From positions 1,364,001-1,428,000 of the forward strand of contig NZ_JACRWD010000001.1 in NCBI RefSeq assembly GCF_014306135.1: a stretch of DNA of 64,000 nucleotides, given 5' to 3'. The notes under the pieces are model-generated. The model did not search any database, was not told the origin of the DNA, and was given only the letters and a program-made list of their open reading frames with translations. The translations under genes and the position numbers were made by a program. The first letter of the stretch is position 1. Every line of letters begins with the position of its first letter. Positions 51,418 through 61,256 of the stretch are shown here, piece after piece. The stretch comes from Paraclostridium hominis. Lineage in GTDB: Bacteria > Bacillota > Clostridia > Peptostreptococcales > Peptostreptococcaceae.

Positions 51418-53787
51418 TTAGAAAGTTTGTTCAGTTCTTCCTATTATTTCATCTTGAAGTGCTCTACTTAAATTATTAAAGTGATCACTATATCCTGCAA
51501 CTCTAACTATTAGATCTTTGTATTCATCCGGATTTTTTTGAGCTGCTAATAAAATATTTTTATCAAATACATTAAATTGTATATGATGTCCATCCATATT
51601 AAAATATGTTCTAATTAAATTAGCCATATTATCAAGTCCTTGTTCACCTTCTACAACTGCAGGTGCAAATCTTTGATTAAGTAAAGTTCCTCCAGTTTTT
51701 AAATGATCCATCTTAGAACAAGATTTTATAACTGCTGTTGGTCCAAATGTATCTGCTCCTTTTTCTGGAGATATCCCTTCTGATAATGGTTTTTGACTAA
51801 GTCTTCCATTTGCACTAGCTCCCATAACTTCCCCAAAATATACATGGCAAGTTGTAGGTAACATATTTATTCTATAATCAGCTCCTAGTGGAGATTTTCT
51901 TCCTGTAACTTCATTGTAAAATGCATCAAATGTATCCTTCATCAAATCATCTGCATAGTCATCATCATTACCATATTTAGGAGTTTTATTAACTACCATA
52001 TTATATATAGCTTCATGTTCTTTAAAATTATCACTTAATGCTTTTAATAACTCATCCATGCTAAATTTTTTCTTATCAAATACATTGTATTTTATTGCAC
52101 TTAAACTGTCTGTTATAGTTCCTATTCCAACCCCTTGTATATATTTAGTATTGTATTTTGCTCCTCCTGCATTATAGTCTTTGGCATTTTTAATACACCC
52201 TTCTACTATAACACTCATTAAAGGAGCTGGCATATGCTTTTGATATATTTTTTCTATTACATTATTTCCTTTAACCTTTATATTGACAAAATGATGTAAT
52301 TGAGCTTTAAAAGCTTCAAATAATTCTTCATACGATTTAAATTCTCTAGCATCTCCAGTTTCTATACCTAGCTTCTTATTAGTCATTGGATCTATACCAT
52401 TATTTAAAGTTATTTCAAGTATTTTAGGTAAATTTAAATATCCAGTAAGTATATAAGCTTCTTTACCATAGCATCCAGTTTCAACACATCCGCTAGTTCC
52501 ACCACATCTAGCATCTTCTATAGTTTTTCCTGCCTCTAATAATTCTTGCATTATAGCTTCTGTATTATAAAATGCTGGTTGACCCCAGCCTTTTCTAGAT
52601 ATTTCACAAGCTCTTTTTAAAAATTTACTTGGAGTTTTTCTACTTATCTGAACATTTGAACTTGGTTGTAATAACTTCATTTCATCCATTACATCTAGTA
52701 TTATATAACTTACATCATTAACTCCATCTTTACCATCTTCTGTTATTCCACCAGTATTTATGTTGGCAAAATCAGTATAAGTTCCACTTTCTTTTAGCGT
52801 AACTCCTACTTTTGGAGGTGCTGGTTGATTATTAAATTTAACCCATAAACACTCTAATATTTCCTTAGCTTTTTCTCTATTTAATATATTGTCATCAACA
52901 TCTTTTTCATAAAAAGGATTTAAATGTTGATCAAATCTTCCTGGACTAAATGCATCCCATATGTTAAGTTCGGTTGTAACCCCAACATGCACAAACCAAT
53001 ACATTTGTACTGCTTGATGAAATGTTTCTGGCTTATTAGCTGGAACTACATCACAATTTTTTGCTATTAATAATAAATCATCTTTCTTTTTTTCATCCTT
53101 TTCTTTAGATGCTAATTCTCTAGCATATTCAGCATAACGTTTTCCATAAGATATTATTGCATCACAAGCAATAGACATACCTTCTAATTGTGATTTTTTA
53201 TCATATGCATTACTATCATTTATAAAATCTAATTTTGATATTTCTTCTTCAATCTCATTTTTAAAATCTAAGAATCCTTTTTTGTATATACTCCCTCCAC
53301 AAACAGTATGACCTGGTGCTCTTTGTTCCATAAACTCAGTAAATATTCCAGATTCATAGCAATCTAACCATTCTTTTTCCATAGAGTTTACTATTTTCTG
53401 TCTTATTTGTCTGTTTTTCCAAAAAGGTATTATTTCTTCTTCATGAATTTTTTTAACTTCATCACTTACTTTAAATGATATAATTTCTCTTTTATCCATT
53501 ATGTCTAAATCTTCCATTGTATGACAACATAATTCTGGATAAGTAGGTGTACTTTGTGGTGAATCCCCTTTTTCTCCAACTATAAGCTCTCCATCATTTA
53601 TACAAAGAGTTCTATTTTCCATATAATGCTTAAATGCTAATGCTCTAAGTACTGGTATTTCAACACTTCCTTCATATTTTTTATATCCTTCAGTTATAAG
53701 TTTTGCTCTTTCAATAGTTATAAATGGTTGTGTATCAACACTTTGCTTTCTTAACTTCTTAGTTCTATCAAAACTCCCTCTTTCCAT
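51418..53787 (-). CDS. hypD: trans-4-hydroxy-L-proline dehydratase (glycyl radical enzyme)
   Basis: The 789-residue enzyme dehydrates trans-4-hydroxy-L-proline to pyrroline-5-carboxylate. Every key residue known from C. difficile HypD falls at the same number: His160, Asp278, Ser334, the radical Cys434 and Glu436 in TSGCVET, and the glycyl radical Gly765 in RVAGYSDHF. The start at 53787 (GGGGG site, four bases after hypE) gives the exact family length; an upstream ATG overlapping hypE is rejected. The order regulator-hypE-hypD, with proC downstream, fixes the substrate better than sequence class alone. Confidence 0.97.
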   Translation of the reverse strand: MERGSFDRTKKLRKQSVDTQPFITIERAKLITEGYKKYEGSVEIPVLRALAFKHYMENRTLCINDGELIVGEKGDSPQSTPTYPELCCHTMEDLDIMDKREIISFKVSDEVKKIHEEEIIPFWKNRQIRQKIVNSMEKEWLDCYESGIFTEFMEQRAPGHTVCGGSIYKKGFLDFKNEIEEEISKLDFINDSNAYDKKSQLEGMSIACDAIISYGKRYAEYARELASKEKDEKKKDDLLLIAKNCDVVPANKPETFHQAVQMYWFVHVGVTTELNIWDAFSPGRFDQHLNPFYEKDVDDNILNREKAKEILECLWVKFNNQPAPPKVGVTLKESGTYTDFANINTGGITEDGKDGVNDVSYIILDVMDEMKLLQPSSNVQISRKTPSKFLKRACEISRKGWGQPAFYNTEAIMQELLEAGKTIEDARCGGTSGCVETGCYGKEAYILTGYLNLPKILEITLNNGIDPMTNKKLGIETGDAREFKSYEELFEAFKAQLHHFVNIKVKGNNVIEKIYQKHMPAPLMSVIVEGCIKNAKDYNAGGAKYNTKYIQGVGIGTITDSLSAIKYNVFDKKKFSMDELLKALSDNFKEHEAIYNMVVNKTPKYGNDDDYADDLMKDTFDAFYNEVTGRKSPLGADYRINMLPTTCHVYFGEVMGASANGRLSQKPLSEGISPEKGADTFGPTAVIKSCSKMDHLKTGGTLLNQRFAPAVVEGEQGLDNMANLIRTYFNMDGHHIQFNVFDKNILLAAQKNPDEYKDLIVRVAGYSDHFNNLSRALQDEIIGRTEQTF

Positions 53788-53791
53788 AAAG

Positions 53792-54703
53792 TTATCCCCC
53801 AATCTTTGTATTAAAATTATTTTTTTCGAATAATGCTTTTATCTCTTCTAATTTTTCATCCGAAGGTCTGCTTAAATTTTCGCCTTCGTAATTCATATAA
53901 AGCTTTTTATATTTATGCATACCTATATTATGGTATGGCAATAAATTAACTTTTTTGATATTTAAAAATTTTATGAAATCTATTATTTTTATAATTTCCT
54001 TATTATCTCTATCAACATTAACTCCTTCTATTAAAGGTATTCTTATATTTATATTTGCACCTTTTTCACTTAATTTAACTAAATTGTCTAATATTAAATC
54101 GTTAGGCTTATTAGTAAATAACTTATGTTTTTCATTGTCTATTAGCTTTATATCATATAAAAAAGTATCTACAAATGGTAGTATAGCTTCATAGTTTTCA
54201 AATTTTGCATATCCACATGTATCTATAGCTACATTTATTCCTTTTTCTTTACATAAAATAACTAAACTTTTTATATATTCGATATCTTGAGTCATTACCT
54301 CTCCCCCAGATAATGTAACTCCTCCATTAGATTCTTCATAAAACATCATATCTTTTGTTATTTCTTTGATTAAATCTTTTATCTCATAAGTTTTACCTAC
54401 TATTTCTCTAGCATTATTTAAACAATAATCTATACAAGTTTCACAAAATTTACAATTTTCTTTATCTAGACATATCAAATTTTCTTTTGTATATATAGCA
54501 TTATTAGGACATTTTTTAATACAAGTTTCACATCTTAAACACTTTTCTTCATTATATAAAACTTCTTTATTATATTCTTGGCTTTCTGGGTTATGACACC
54601 ATATACATTCTAGTGGACATCCCTTAAAAAATATAGTAGTTCTAATACCATCTCCATCATGTAAACTATATTTTTGTATATTTATTATTAATGGTTTTTT
54701 CAT
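53792..54703 (-). CDS. hypE: HypD-activating radical SAM enzyme
   Basis: This 303-residue enzyme makes the glycyl radical on HypD using S-adenosylmethionine. The radical SAM motif is CPLECIWC. A ferredoxin insert carries two clusters (CLRCETCIKKCPNN and CKFCETCIDYC). The GGVTLSGGEV and YDIKL segments are typical of glycyl radical activases. Its stop is four bases before hypD. The partner is set by gene context. Confidence 0.95.
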   Translation of the reverse strand: MKKPLIINIQKYSLHDGDGIRTTIFFKGCPLECIWCHNPESQEYNKEVLYNEEKCLRCETCIKKCPNNAIYTKENLICLDKENCKFCETCIDYCLNNAREIVGKTYEIKDLIKEITKDMMFYEESNGGVTLSGGEVMTQDIEYIKSLVILCKEKGINVAIDTCGYAKFENYEAILPFVDTFLYDIKLIDNEKHKLFTNKPNDLILDNLVKLSEKGANINIRIPLIEGVNVDRDNKEIIKIIDFIKFLNIKKVNLLPYHNIGMHKYKKLYMNYEGENLSRPSDEKLEEIKALFEKNNFNTKIGG

Positions 54704-54720
54704 CTAATCACCTGCAAATA

Positions 54721-55290
54721 TTATTTTTTCTTATTATTAAAAGGGTTTGGTGTTGCAACAACTACTATTCTAACCATTTTATTTGTGTAATTTGCCCAGT
54801 TGTGATTTCGTGAAGAATTATAGTGTATGCTATCTCCAGGGTAAAGTTCATGTTGTTCTCCATCTAAAAATAAAGTCAAAGTTCCTTCTAGTACATATAT
54901 AAATTCTTCTCCTTCGTGCATATATGATTGTATATCTTCATCAGTATTATTAGGAAGTATATCAACAAGTCTAGGTAGCATTTTTTTTTCATTTAAGTCA
55001 TTTGACAAATTATATTGAATGCATCCTGATGTACATATATTAAATACTTCTTTTTCATAACTTCTAATTATTGCTTTTTTCTTTGTTCTTGGCTTTAAAA
55101 AGAAATAAGATAGTTCAACTTCAAATACATCAGCTATAGTTCCTAAAGTATCTGTTGCTATACTTGTTAATCCTCTTTCTAGTTGTGACAAAAAACCTAT
55201 AGATAAATTAGTTTTTTCACTTAAATCTTTTAAAGTCATTTTTCGTTGTGTTCTTAAATGTTTTATTTTAGCTCCTATATGTTCGTTCAT
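54721..55290 (-). CDS. XRE-cupin transcriptional regulator of the hyp operon
   Basis: The 189-residue regulator has an N-terminal helix-turn-helix (about 5-60; MTLKDLSEKTNLSIGFLSQL) and a C-terminal cupin domain (about 105-185; EGEEFIYVLEGTLTLFLDG). It is the first gene of the operon, 17 nt before hypE, so it probably controls its own operon in response to a small ligand such as hydroxyproline or proline. The ligand and direction of control are inferred. Confidence 0.88.
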   Translation of the reverse strand: MNEHIGAKIKHLRTQRKMTLKDLSEKTNLSIGFLSQLERGLTSIATDTLGTIADVFEVELSYFFLKPRTKKKAIIRSYEKEVFNICTSGCIQYNLSNDLNEKKMLPRLVDILPNNTDEDIQSYMHEGEEFIYVLEGTLTLFLDGEQHELYPGDSIHYNSSRNHNWANYTNKMVRIVVVATPNPFNNKKK

Positions 55291-55328
55291 TCTATCCCTC
55301 TCTTTTTGTAAACATTTTCCTTAACTTA

Positions 55329-55357
55329 AATATACTATATTGTTATAAAATTGTCTA
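55329..55357 (-). promoter_or_regulatory. Promoter of the hyp operon
   Basis: TAGACA (55352-55357) and TATATT (55329-55334) lie 17 bp apart on the minus strand, about 40 bp before the regulator start. Confidence 0.55.
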
Positions 55358-55449
55358 TGTAATTTTGTTATATTATGAAATTTTTTTAGTAATAGTTAAT
55401 TTATTAAAATTCAACTTTTATATCTTCCTTAATTTTTATATATAGTAAA

Positions 55450-55481
55450 AAAACTATAGGTTAAAATTAACCTATAGTTTT
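55450..55481. terminator. Terminator of the MFS gene
   Basis: AAAACTATAGGTT and its inverse flank six bases and include the MFS stop codon. Confidence 0.75.
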
Positions 55482-56626
55482 ATTTCATCAGATTTTTCTT
55501 TTTTTAACATACAAACTATAAATCCTATAAATGTTATAGCAATTGACATTATATATAATATCTTAAGTCCGAACACATCAATACCAAGTCCTACTGGTAA
55601 CTTTATAATAGATGATGATATTCCTATAGCCATTGATGTTATTGTTAAAGCTGTTGCTTGTATTTCACTTGAGAATTTTTCTTTTATGTAACCTATATAT
55701 GCTACTAGCATAATTGAAAATGCAAGTGCTGTAAGTGGTGCTGTAATTATAAACATTGTTGGTGAACTTGCAAATAAGCAAGTTATCCATCTAAGTAAGA
55801 ATGTTAATATACCTATTTTAAATACATTCTTATATCCATATTTTAATACTAACTTATTAATTTTTGCCATAAAGAATATTTCAGGTAAAGCAGTAAATAT
55901 TACTAATGTTCCTATATCTCCTTGACTTGCACCTAGTTCTATTAAATATAGACCTTGATATGCATTAGTAACTTCACTAATACTTATAGTACTTATTACT
56001 ATAAGTAATAACCATAAATATGACTTATCTTTCAATAACTCTTTTAAATCTTTCTTTAAAGTAGATGTTTCCATTTTTTCTTCTTCATCATACTTTTTAG
56101 AATTTAAAAAAGGAAGTACTAATAAAGATACTATAAATAGTGTTATATATACTAAAAATATTATTCTAGAATTTGAAGTTACTTTTATAAGTTGTCCAGT
56201 TAAAAAACTTATTAAAGCAAATCCTACAGATCCACCACTTCTTATTATTCCATAGTTTACATTATTATGTTTACAGTAATCTGTAGCTATATTATCAGCT
56301 AAAGGAGATATTGCATATCTAAAAGCTTCAGCTAAAGTCGCTACTAAAAGTAATATTGGGAACATCTTAACACTAGAATACATACCCATTATTACACAGT
56401 TTATAGCTACACATATTCCAAGTATTTTTTTATCTTGTTTAGTTGCATCCGTTATAATTCCCCATAATGGTACTACTAATATACCTATTATAGATGGGAC
56501 AGATGTTATTATTCCTATTTGCGATGCAGATAGATTTAGTGCTCCATCTAAATATGGAACTATATATGGTATAAAAGCACCTAATCCTCCATATATAAGC
56601 ACATAATATAAATAATATTTCTTCAT
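55472..56626 (-). CDS. Major facilitator superfamily transporter
   Basis: The 384-residue protein has 12 membrane helices and the MFS loop motif after helix 2 (VPLWGIITDATKQDKK). The overall form matches the MFS_1_like/nucleoside-symporter group. The ATG at 56626 follows GGGGG; ten extra upstream codons lack a site. It is divergent from an AraC regulator. No substrate can be named. Confidence 0.88.
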   Translation of the reverse strand: MKKYYLYYVLIYGGLGAFIPYIVPYLDGALNLSASQIGIITSVPSIIGILVVPLWGIITDATKQDKKILGICVAINCVIMGMYSSVKMFPILLLVATLAEAFRYAISPLADNIATDYCKHNNVNYGIIRSGGSVGFALISFLTGQLIKVTSNSRIIFLVYITLFIVSLLVLPFLNSKKYDEEEKMETSTLKKDLKELLKDKSYLWLLLIVISTISISEVTNAYQGLYLIELGASQGDIGTLVIFTALPEIFFMAKINKLVLKYGYKNVFKIGILTFLLRWITCLFASSPTMFIITAPLTALAFSIMLVAYIGYIKEKFSSEIQATALTITSMAIGISSSIIKLPVGLGIDVFGLKILYIMSIAITFIGFIVCMLKKEKSDEIKL

Positions 56627-56899
56627 GTCTTGCCCCCTTCGGTCAGTTAAATACACTCTATTATATCATAATTTCGTTTATGTATGATAAAAAAAGAAAG
56701 GATTTCATTCTTTTTTATTTGTTTATTTTTTATATTTTTAACCAAAAATGATATTTTTATTTTTAAATTTCTACTTAATTTTTCAATTTCCAGTGATTAA
56801 GTTACTTTTCATATTGCAAAAAATGCTATAATATATATAGTATATTACAAGTTCACATACTTAAGTTATATTAATTGTAAATATGAAAGGTCGTATTTT

Positions 56900-57781
56900 A
56901 TGGATATAAGTAAAGAAAATATAGATAAGGTTGGATATTTAAACGAAAATTTTAAAATTTTCCATATAAAAGATATGAAGGATATTAAATTTGATTACCA
57001 TCATCATGAATTTAATAAAATTACAATTTTAATCTCTGGAGATGTGGATTATTTGGTTGAAGGAAAATCTTATAAATTAAAACCTTGGGATATTTTATTT
57101 GTAAGTAATACAGAAATCCATAAACCAATTATAAATCCTGAAAAATTTTATGAAAGAATAGTTATTTGGATTAATCCTAAATATATAGAAAGCCACAATT
57201 ACGGTGATGATTTATTTACTTGCTTTAATATATCTAGCAAAAATAAATCTAATTTACTTAGACTTAATCAAACTGACTTAGATAATATAAAAAATTTATT
57301 ATTTAGTATTAAAGCTGCTGATAATTCTAGTGATTTTGGTCATGTTATACTTAAAAACTCTTTATTTATGCAATTTTTAGTGCTAATTAATAGATTGTCT
57401 CTTAAAAATGATAATACTTCAGATGATGTTGAATATGATGAAACTATTCAGCAAATATTTAATTATATAAATGAAAATTTAAATAAAGATTTATCAATAG
57501 ATACAATAGCTAATAAATTTTTTATGAGTAAATATTATTTAATGAGAAAATTCAAATCTCAAACTGGCAGTTCACTACATAGCTATATAGTTCAGAAACG
57601 ACTTATATATGCTAAGTCATTAATAAAAAAAGGTTATCTTATGAGTGATGCATGTATTGAGTGTGGTTTTAAAGATTACTCCAGTTTTGTTAGAGCTTTT
57701 AAAAAATCTTATGGCGTTTCACCTAAACATTATTTAGATAGAATAAATGAGTTTGAAAAAAATCCTTTTGAAATAGAATAA
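56900..57781 (+). CDS. AraC-family transcriptional regulator
   Basis: The 293-residue protein has an N-terminal cupin ligand domain with FDYHHHEFNKITILISG and two C-terminal helix-turn-helix motifs, ending CIECGFKDYSSFVRAFKKSY and GVSPKHY. It lies between an MFS gene (divergent) and an ornithine cyclodeaminase family gene (convergent), so it probably regulates the transporter. The triple His suggests metal or sugar-type ligand binding, as in related regulators. A TATAAT (56827-56832) lies upstream. Confidence 0.92.
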   Translation: MDISKENIDKVGYLNENFKIFHIKDMKDIKFDYHHHEFNKITILISGDVDYLVEGKSYKLKPWDILFVSNTEIHKPIINPEKFYERIVIWINPKYIESHNYGDDLFTCFNISSKNKSNLLRLNQTDLDNIKNLLFSIKAADNSSDFGHVILKNSLFMQFLVLINRLSLKNDNTSDDVEYDETIQQIFNYINENLNKDLSIDTIANKFFMSKYYLMRKFKSQTGSSLHSYIVQKRLIYAKSLIKKGYLMSDACIECGFKDYSSFVRAFKKSYGVSPKHYLDRINEFEKNPFEIE

Positions 57782-57814
57782 AAAATGCTTAAATAAAATA
57801 TTTAAGCATTTTTT
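57780..57814. terminator. Bidirectional terminator
   Basis: AAAAAATGCTTAAA and TTTAAGCATTTTTT pair around 7 nt after the AraC gene. Confidence 0.85.
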
Positions 57815-57855
57815 GTCTTATCTCATAAATAAAAAACTATTCATACTATTAACTA

Positions 57856-58821
57856 TTATAAATTTATATTTTGTCCTATACCTTTTTCAATAGCTTTTTT
57901 ATATATTTTATTAGCTACTACCATATCAAATAAACCCATACCTACTGATTTATATAATGTCGTTTTATTATTTACATCAAATTCTTTATTGTCCCTAATG
58001 AAATCCCCCATATTTTCTATATCTTCAGATTTTATAAGATTATTTTTTATAGGTAAGTATAAATCTCCACTTTCTTCTTTCGCAAAATCAGTATCAACTA
58101 TAACTTTATCTACAACTTCAAACAAAGCATCTGGTAACTCTCTCATATCAGGTTTATACGATCCTATAGCTATTATATGTTTTCCTTTTAGTAACTCTTT
58201 TTGGTTATCTATAACTGGTTGGTATGAAGTTGTAGCAGTTATTATAACTTCACTATTTTTTAATAATTCTAAAGAGCTATTAACTACAATTACATCTACG
58301 TTTTCTAATTCTTTTTTTAGTTCTTCTTGTAACTTAATAGCCTTCTCCTTTGTTCTATTATATAGATATACAGTCTTTATATTTCTCGCTTTACATGCAT
58401 ATAAAACTTGATAAAAACCTTGTACTCCTGTCCCAATTAATCCTAGAGTTTTTACATCTTCACTTGTAGTATATCTAACTCCTACTCCTCCTACAGCTCC
58501 AGTTCTAGCTGCTGTAAGTGTTTTCCCGTCCATCATACAAACCATCTCACCAGTTTCTATATCATTTACTAACATAACCCCATCTATAACTGGCTTGTTT
58601 ATTTTAGCATTATTAGGGGCAACAGTAAGTATTTTTGTCCCAAACGCTTTTTTTGTAAAGCATGGCATATAAAGTGTTGTTAAATCATCATTTTCTACTT
58701 GTATTCTATCAGGCATATTAAATGATTTATCTGCATATATTTTATAAGCTTCTTCTACTGCATCCATAAATTCATCTAATGTTATTGATTTTAGTATATC
58801 TTCCTTGTTTAAGTATATCAT
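57856..58821 (-). CDS. Ornithine cyclodeaminase/mu-crystallin family enzyme
   Basis: The 321-residue protein has the family's NAD-binding site (LGLIGTGVQGF), MMDGKTLTAARTGAVGGVGV and the GSYKPDMREL segment. Members turn ornithine into proline, reduce pyrroline-2-carboxylate or act on other imines. Its position near hypD and proC suggests a proline-forming role, but sequence alone does not separate the activities. It is monocistronic. Confidence 0.85.
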   Translation of the reverse strand: MIYLNKEDILKSITLDEFMDAVEEAYKIYADKSFNMPDRIQVENDDLTTLYMPCFTKKAFGTKILTVAPNNAKINKPVIDGVMLVNDIETGEMVCMMDGKTLTAARTGAVGGVGVRYTTSEDVKTLGLIGTGVQGFYQVLYACKARNIKTVYLYNRTKEKAIKLQEELKKELENVDVIVVNSSLELLKNSEVIITATTSYQPVIDNQKELLKGKHIIAIGSYKPDMRELPDALFEVVDKVIVDTDFAKEESGDLYLPIKNNLIKSEDIENMGDFIRDNKEFDVNNKTTLYKSVGMGLFDMVVANKIYKKAIEKGIGQNINL

Positions 58822-58901
58822 GTTAAACTCCTTTCAGGATTTTTATATGTATATTTGTTATTATTATAACATTTAAAACTAATATATAAAATATACAAAT
58901 C

Positions 58902-58945
58902 AGGAGTATATAAAATTCAAAATAAGTTATATTTTATATACTCCT
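58902..58945. terminator. Terminator of the amidase gene
   Basis: AGGAGTATATAAAAT and its exact inverse flank a 14-nt loop just after the amidase stop codon (minus strand). Confidence 0.75.
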
Positions 58946-58956
58946 TTAAAATAAAT

Positions 58957-61083
58957 CTATCCTATTTTTATGTAATCTCCTGATACGTATCCGTATCCTC
59001 CATTATATTTTATCTTATGCCATCCATTTTTACTTTCTACTATCTCTACCTTAGTACCATCTTTTAACGAACCTATTATAGTTTTATTAGATCCATAGCC
59101 ATTTCTTATATTTAAACTCGTTGCCGTTACTGTTCCAGACTTAGATATTGTTAAAGATTCATTAATTGCACTACTTGATGTTTTTATATATTGCCCTGTT
59201 ATGTATCCATATCCTCCATTATATTTTATCTTATACCATCCATTTTGGCTTCCTATAATCTCTACTGTTGCTCCATTTGATAAAGATCCTATTACAGGAT
59301 AATTTGTCCCATATCCACTTCTCACATTAAGCCTAGTAGCTGTTACTATTCCTGTATTTTTTACTATTGGCTTGTTTTGTTCTTCATTAGCTGGTGGTGC
59401 TACTACAGAACCATCTATTTTTATATAATCTCCTGATATGTATCCATATCCTCCATTATATTTTATTTTATGCCATCCATTTTTACTTTCTACTATTTCT
59501 ACTTTTTCTCCGTTTTTTAATGACCCTATCTTAGCATAACTTGCTCCATATCCATTTCTTACATTTAAGCTATTAGCTGTTACTGTTCCTGTATTTTTTA
59601 CCGTTGGCTTATTTTGTTCTTCATTAGTTGGTGGTGCTACTATAGAACCATCTATTTTTATATAATCTCCTGATACGTATCCATATCCTCCATTATATTT
59701 TATTTTATGCCATCCATTTTTACTTTCTACTATTTCTACTTTTTCTCCGTTTTTTAATGACCCTATCTTAGCATAACTTGCTCCATATCCATTTCTTACA
59801 TTTAAGCTATTAGCTGTTACTGTTCCTGTATTTTTTACCGTTGGCTTATTTTGTTCTTCATTAGTTGGTGGTGCTACTATAGAACCATCTATTTTTATAT
59901 AATCTCCTGATACGTATCCATATCCTCCATTATATTTTATTTTATGCCATCCATTCTGACTTTCTACTATTTCTACTTTTTCTCCATTTTTTAATGACCC
60001 TATTTTAGAATAATTTGCTCCAGATCCACTTCTTACATTTAAACTTGTTGCTGTTACTATTCCTGTATCTATAACTTGATTATTTTGATCTGGATTTTCA
60101 GGAGTCTCTGGTTCAATAGGTTTATTTACATCTCCATTAAGTGTTATGTTTTCTTTTAAGTATTTTTCTATTCCATTAGCTATACCAGTAGCTAACTTAT
60201 CTTGATATGCAGGATCTGATAAATTTGCTGATTCAGTTGGATTAGTTATAAATCCACTCTCAAATAATGCAGCTGGCATATTAGTTTCTCTTAAAACTGC
60301 AAAGTTTGCTCTTTTAATACCTCTACTTCTAACGCCTGTTTCATTTATAGCATTAGTTTGTATATCTTGTGCATAAGGTCTATGATCTCCCTTATTTGTA
60401 TGATAGTAAGTTTCTATACCATTAGCACTAGTTGAATCTGATGAATTTTGGTGTATAGATATAAATACATCTGGTGCATACTGATTTGCCATATTAGCTC
60501 TTTCACTTAAAGATATAAAGTTATCACTTATTCTGCTCATTTTAACTTCAATACCCTTAGCTATTAGTTTCTGCGCTACTTTTTTAGCAACTTCCAGATT
60601 AAGTTCATCTTCATAGTGCCCATTTCCAACAGCTCCACTATCTTGTCCTCCATGACCTGGATCAACAAACACTTTATAATAGTTTCTATTTACTTTTGGA
60701 CTAGATGCAAAATTATATGATCTTATTGTATTTTTAGATACATGAACTTCTATTATATGTACTTTATCTCCTATTTTTTGACTTAAAAATACTGTACCTG
60801 GATTTATAGGTGTTACGATACCATTTTCACTAATCTGTACGGTATTATTGTTTGATACTTCCCAATTTGGATTAGCTGATAAATCAAGTTTTTCTCCTTG
60901 TCTTAGTGATATCCCATCTTCCATTTCTATATTTTCTGATTTATATTTATCCATCACAAATGTAAGTTCTGATTCTAAATTTCCATTAGCACTTACTGGA
61001 ATCACGCTACCTACAGTAGTTGCTGCTGATATTATTCCAAAAGTGACGATACCCTTAGTAAATTTATTAAGTTGTTTGCTCAC
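58957..61083 (-). CDS. Secreted N-acetylmuramoyl-L-alanine amidase with five SH3 repeats
   Basis: The 708-residue protein starts with GTG behind GAGGAG. It has a signal peptide (cleaved near VSANG), an Ig-like region (about 50-115), an Amidase_3 zinc domain (about 130-320: VDPGHGGQDSGA, EDELNLEVA, ISIHQNSS, ALFESGFITNP), and five bacterial SH3 domains. It cleaves the bond between peptidoglycan glycan and stem peptide. The SH3 domains should anchor it to the wall. Two SH3 units are almost identical at DNA level. It is monocistronic. Confidence 0.94.
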   Translation of the reverse strand: MSKQLNKFTKGIVTFGIISAATTVGSVIPVSANGNLESELTFVMDKYKSENIEMEDGISLRQGEKLDLSANPNWEVSNNNTVQISENGIVTPINPGTVFLSQKIGDKVHIIEVHVSKNTIRSYNFASSPKVNRNYYKVFVDPGHGGQDSGAVGNGHYEDELNLEVAKKVAQKLIAKGIEVKMSRISDNFISLSERANMANQYAPDVFISIHQNSSDSTSANGIETYYHTNKGDHRPYAQDIQTNAINETGVRSRGIKRANFAVLRETNMPAALFESGFITNPTESANLSDPAYQDKLATGIANGIEKYLKENITLNGDVNKPIEPETPENPDQNNQVIDTGIVTATSLNVRSGSGANYSKIGSLKNGEKVEIVESQNGWHKIKYNGGYGYVSGDYIKIDGSIVAPPTNEEQNKPTVKNTGTVTANSLNVRNGYGASYAKIGSLKNGEKVEIVESKNGWHKIKYNGGYGYVSGDYIKIDGSIVAPPTNEEQNKPTVKNTGTVTANSLNVRNGYGASYAKIGSLKNGEKVEIVESKNGWHKIKYNGGYGYISGDYIKIDGSVVAPPANEEQNKPIVKNTGIVTATRLNVRSGYGTNYPVIGSLSNGATVEIIGSQNGWYKIKYNGGYGYITGQYIKTSSSAINESLTISKSGTVTATSLNIRNGYGSNKTIIGSLKDGTKVEIVESKNGWHKIKYNGGYGYVSGDYIKIG
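59411..59884. repeat. Two near-identical 237-bp SH3 units
   Basis: Units 59411-59647 and 59648-59884 differ by a single base that I can see (Val/Ile change). A third unit from 59885 is similar over its first part and then diverges. Confidence 0.92.
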
Positions 61084-61216
61084 TTTTACAATCTCCTCTA
61101 TGCATTAATATTTTTTCAATATTTTTCTATACTACTATATTTTAACATATATCATCTAGCTCTTTCAAATTAATGCAATTATTTGGTATTGTCGTCATTT
61201 TGTTAAATAATAAAAA

Positions 61217-61248
61217 AGATAAGCAAAAATGTTTTATTTTGCTTATCT
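61217..61248. terminator. Terminator after cutC
   Basis: AGATAAGCAAAAAT pairs with ATTTTGCTTATCT across a short loop. Confidence 0.7.
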
Positions 61249-61256
61249 CTTTGAAA

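Noticed and set aside
53788..53802. Upstream ATG for HypD overlapping hypE
   Set aside because: The ATG at 53787 has a GGGGG ribosome site and gives the exact residue numbering of characterised HypD.
59411..60070. Regular DNA repeats that could suggest a CRISPR-like or satellite array
   Set aside because: They are in-frame SH3-domain codons of the wall amidase; period 237 bp equals 79 residues.
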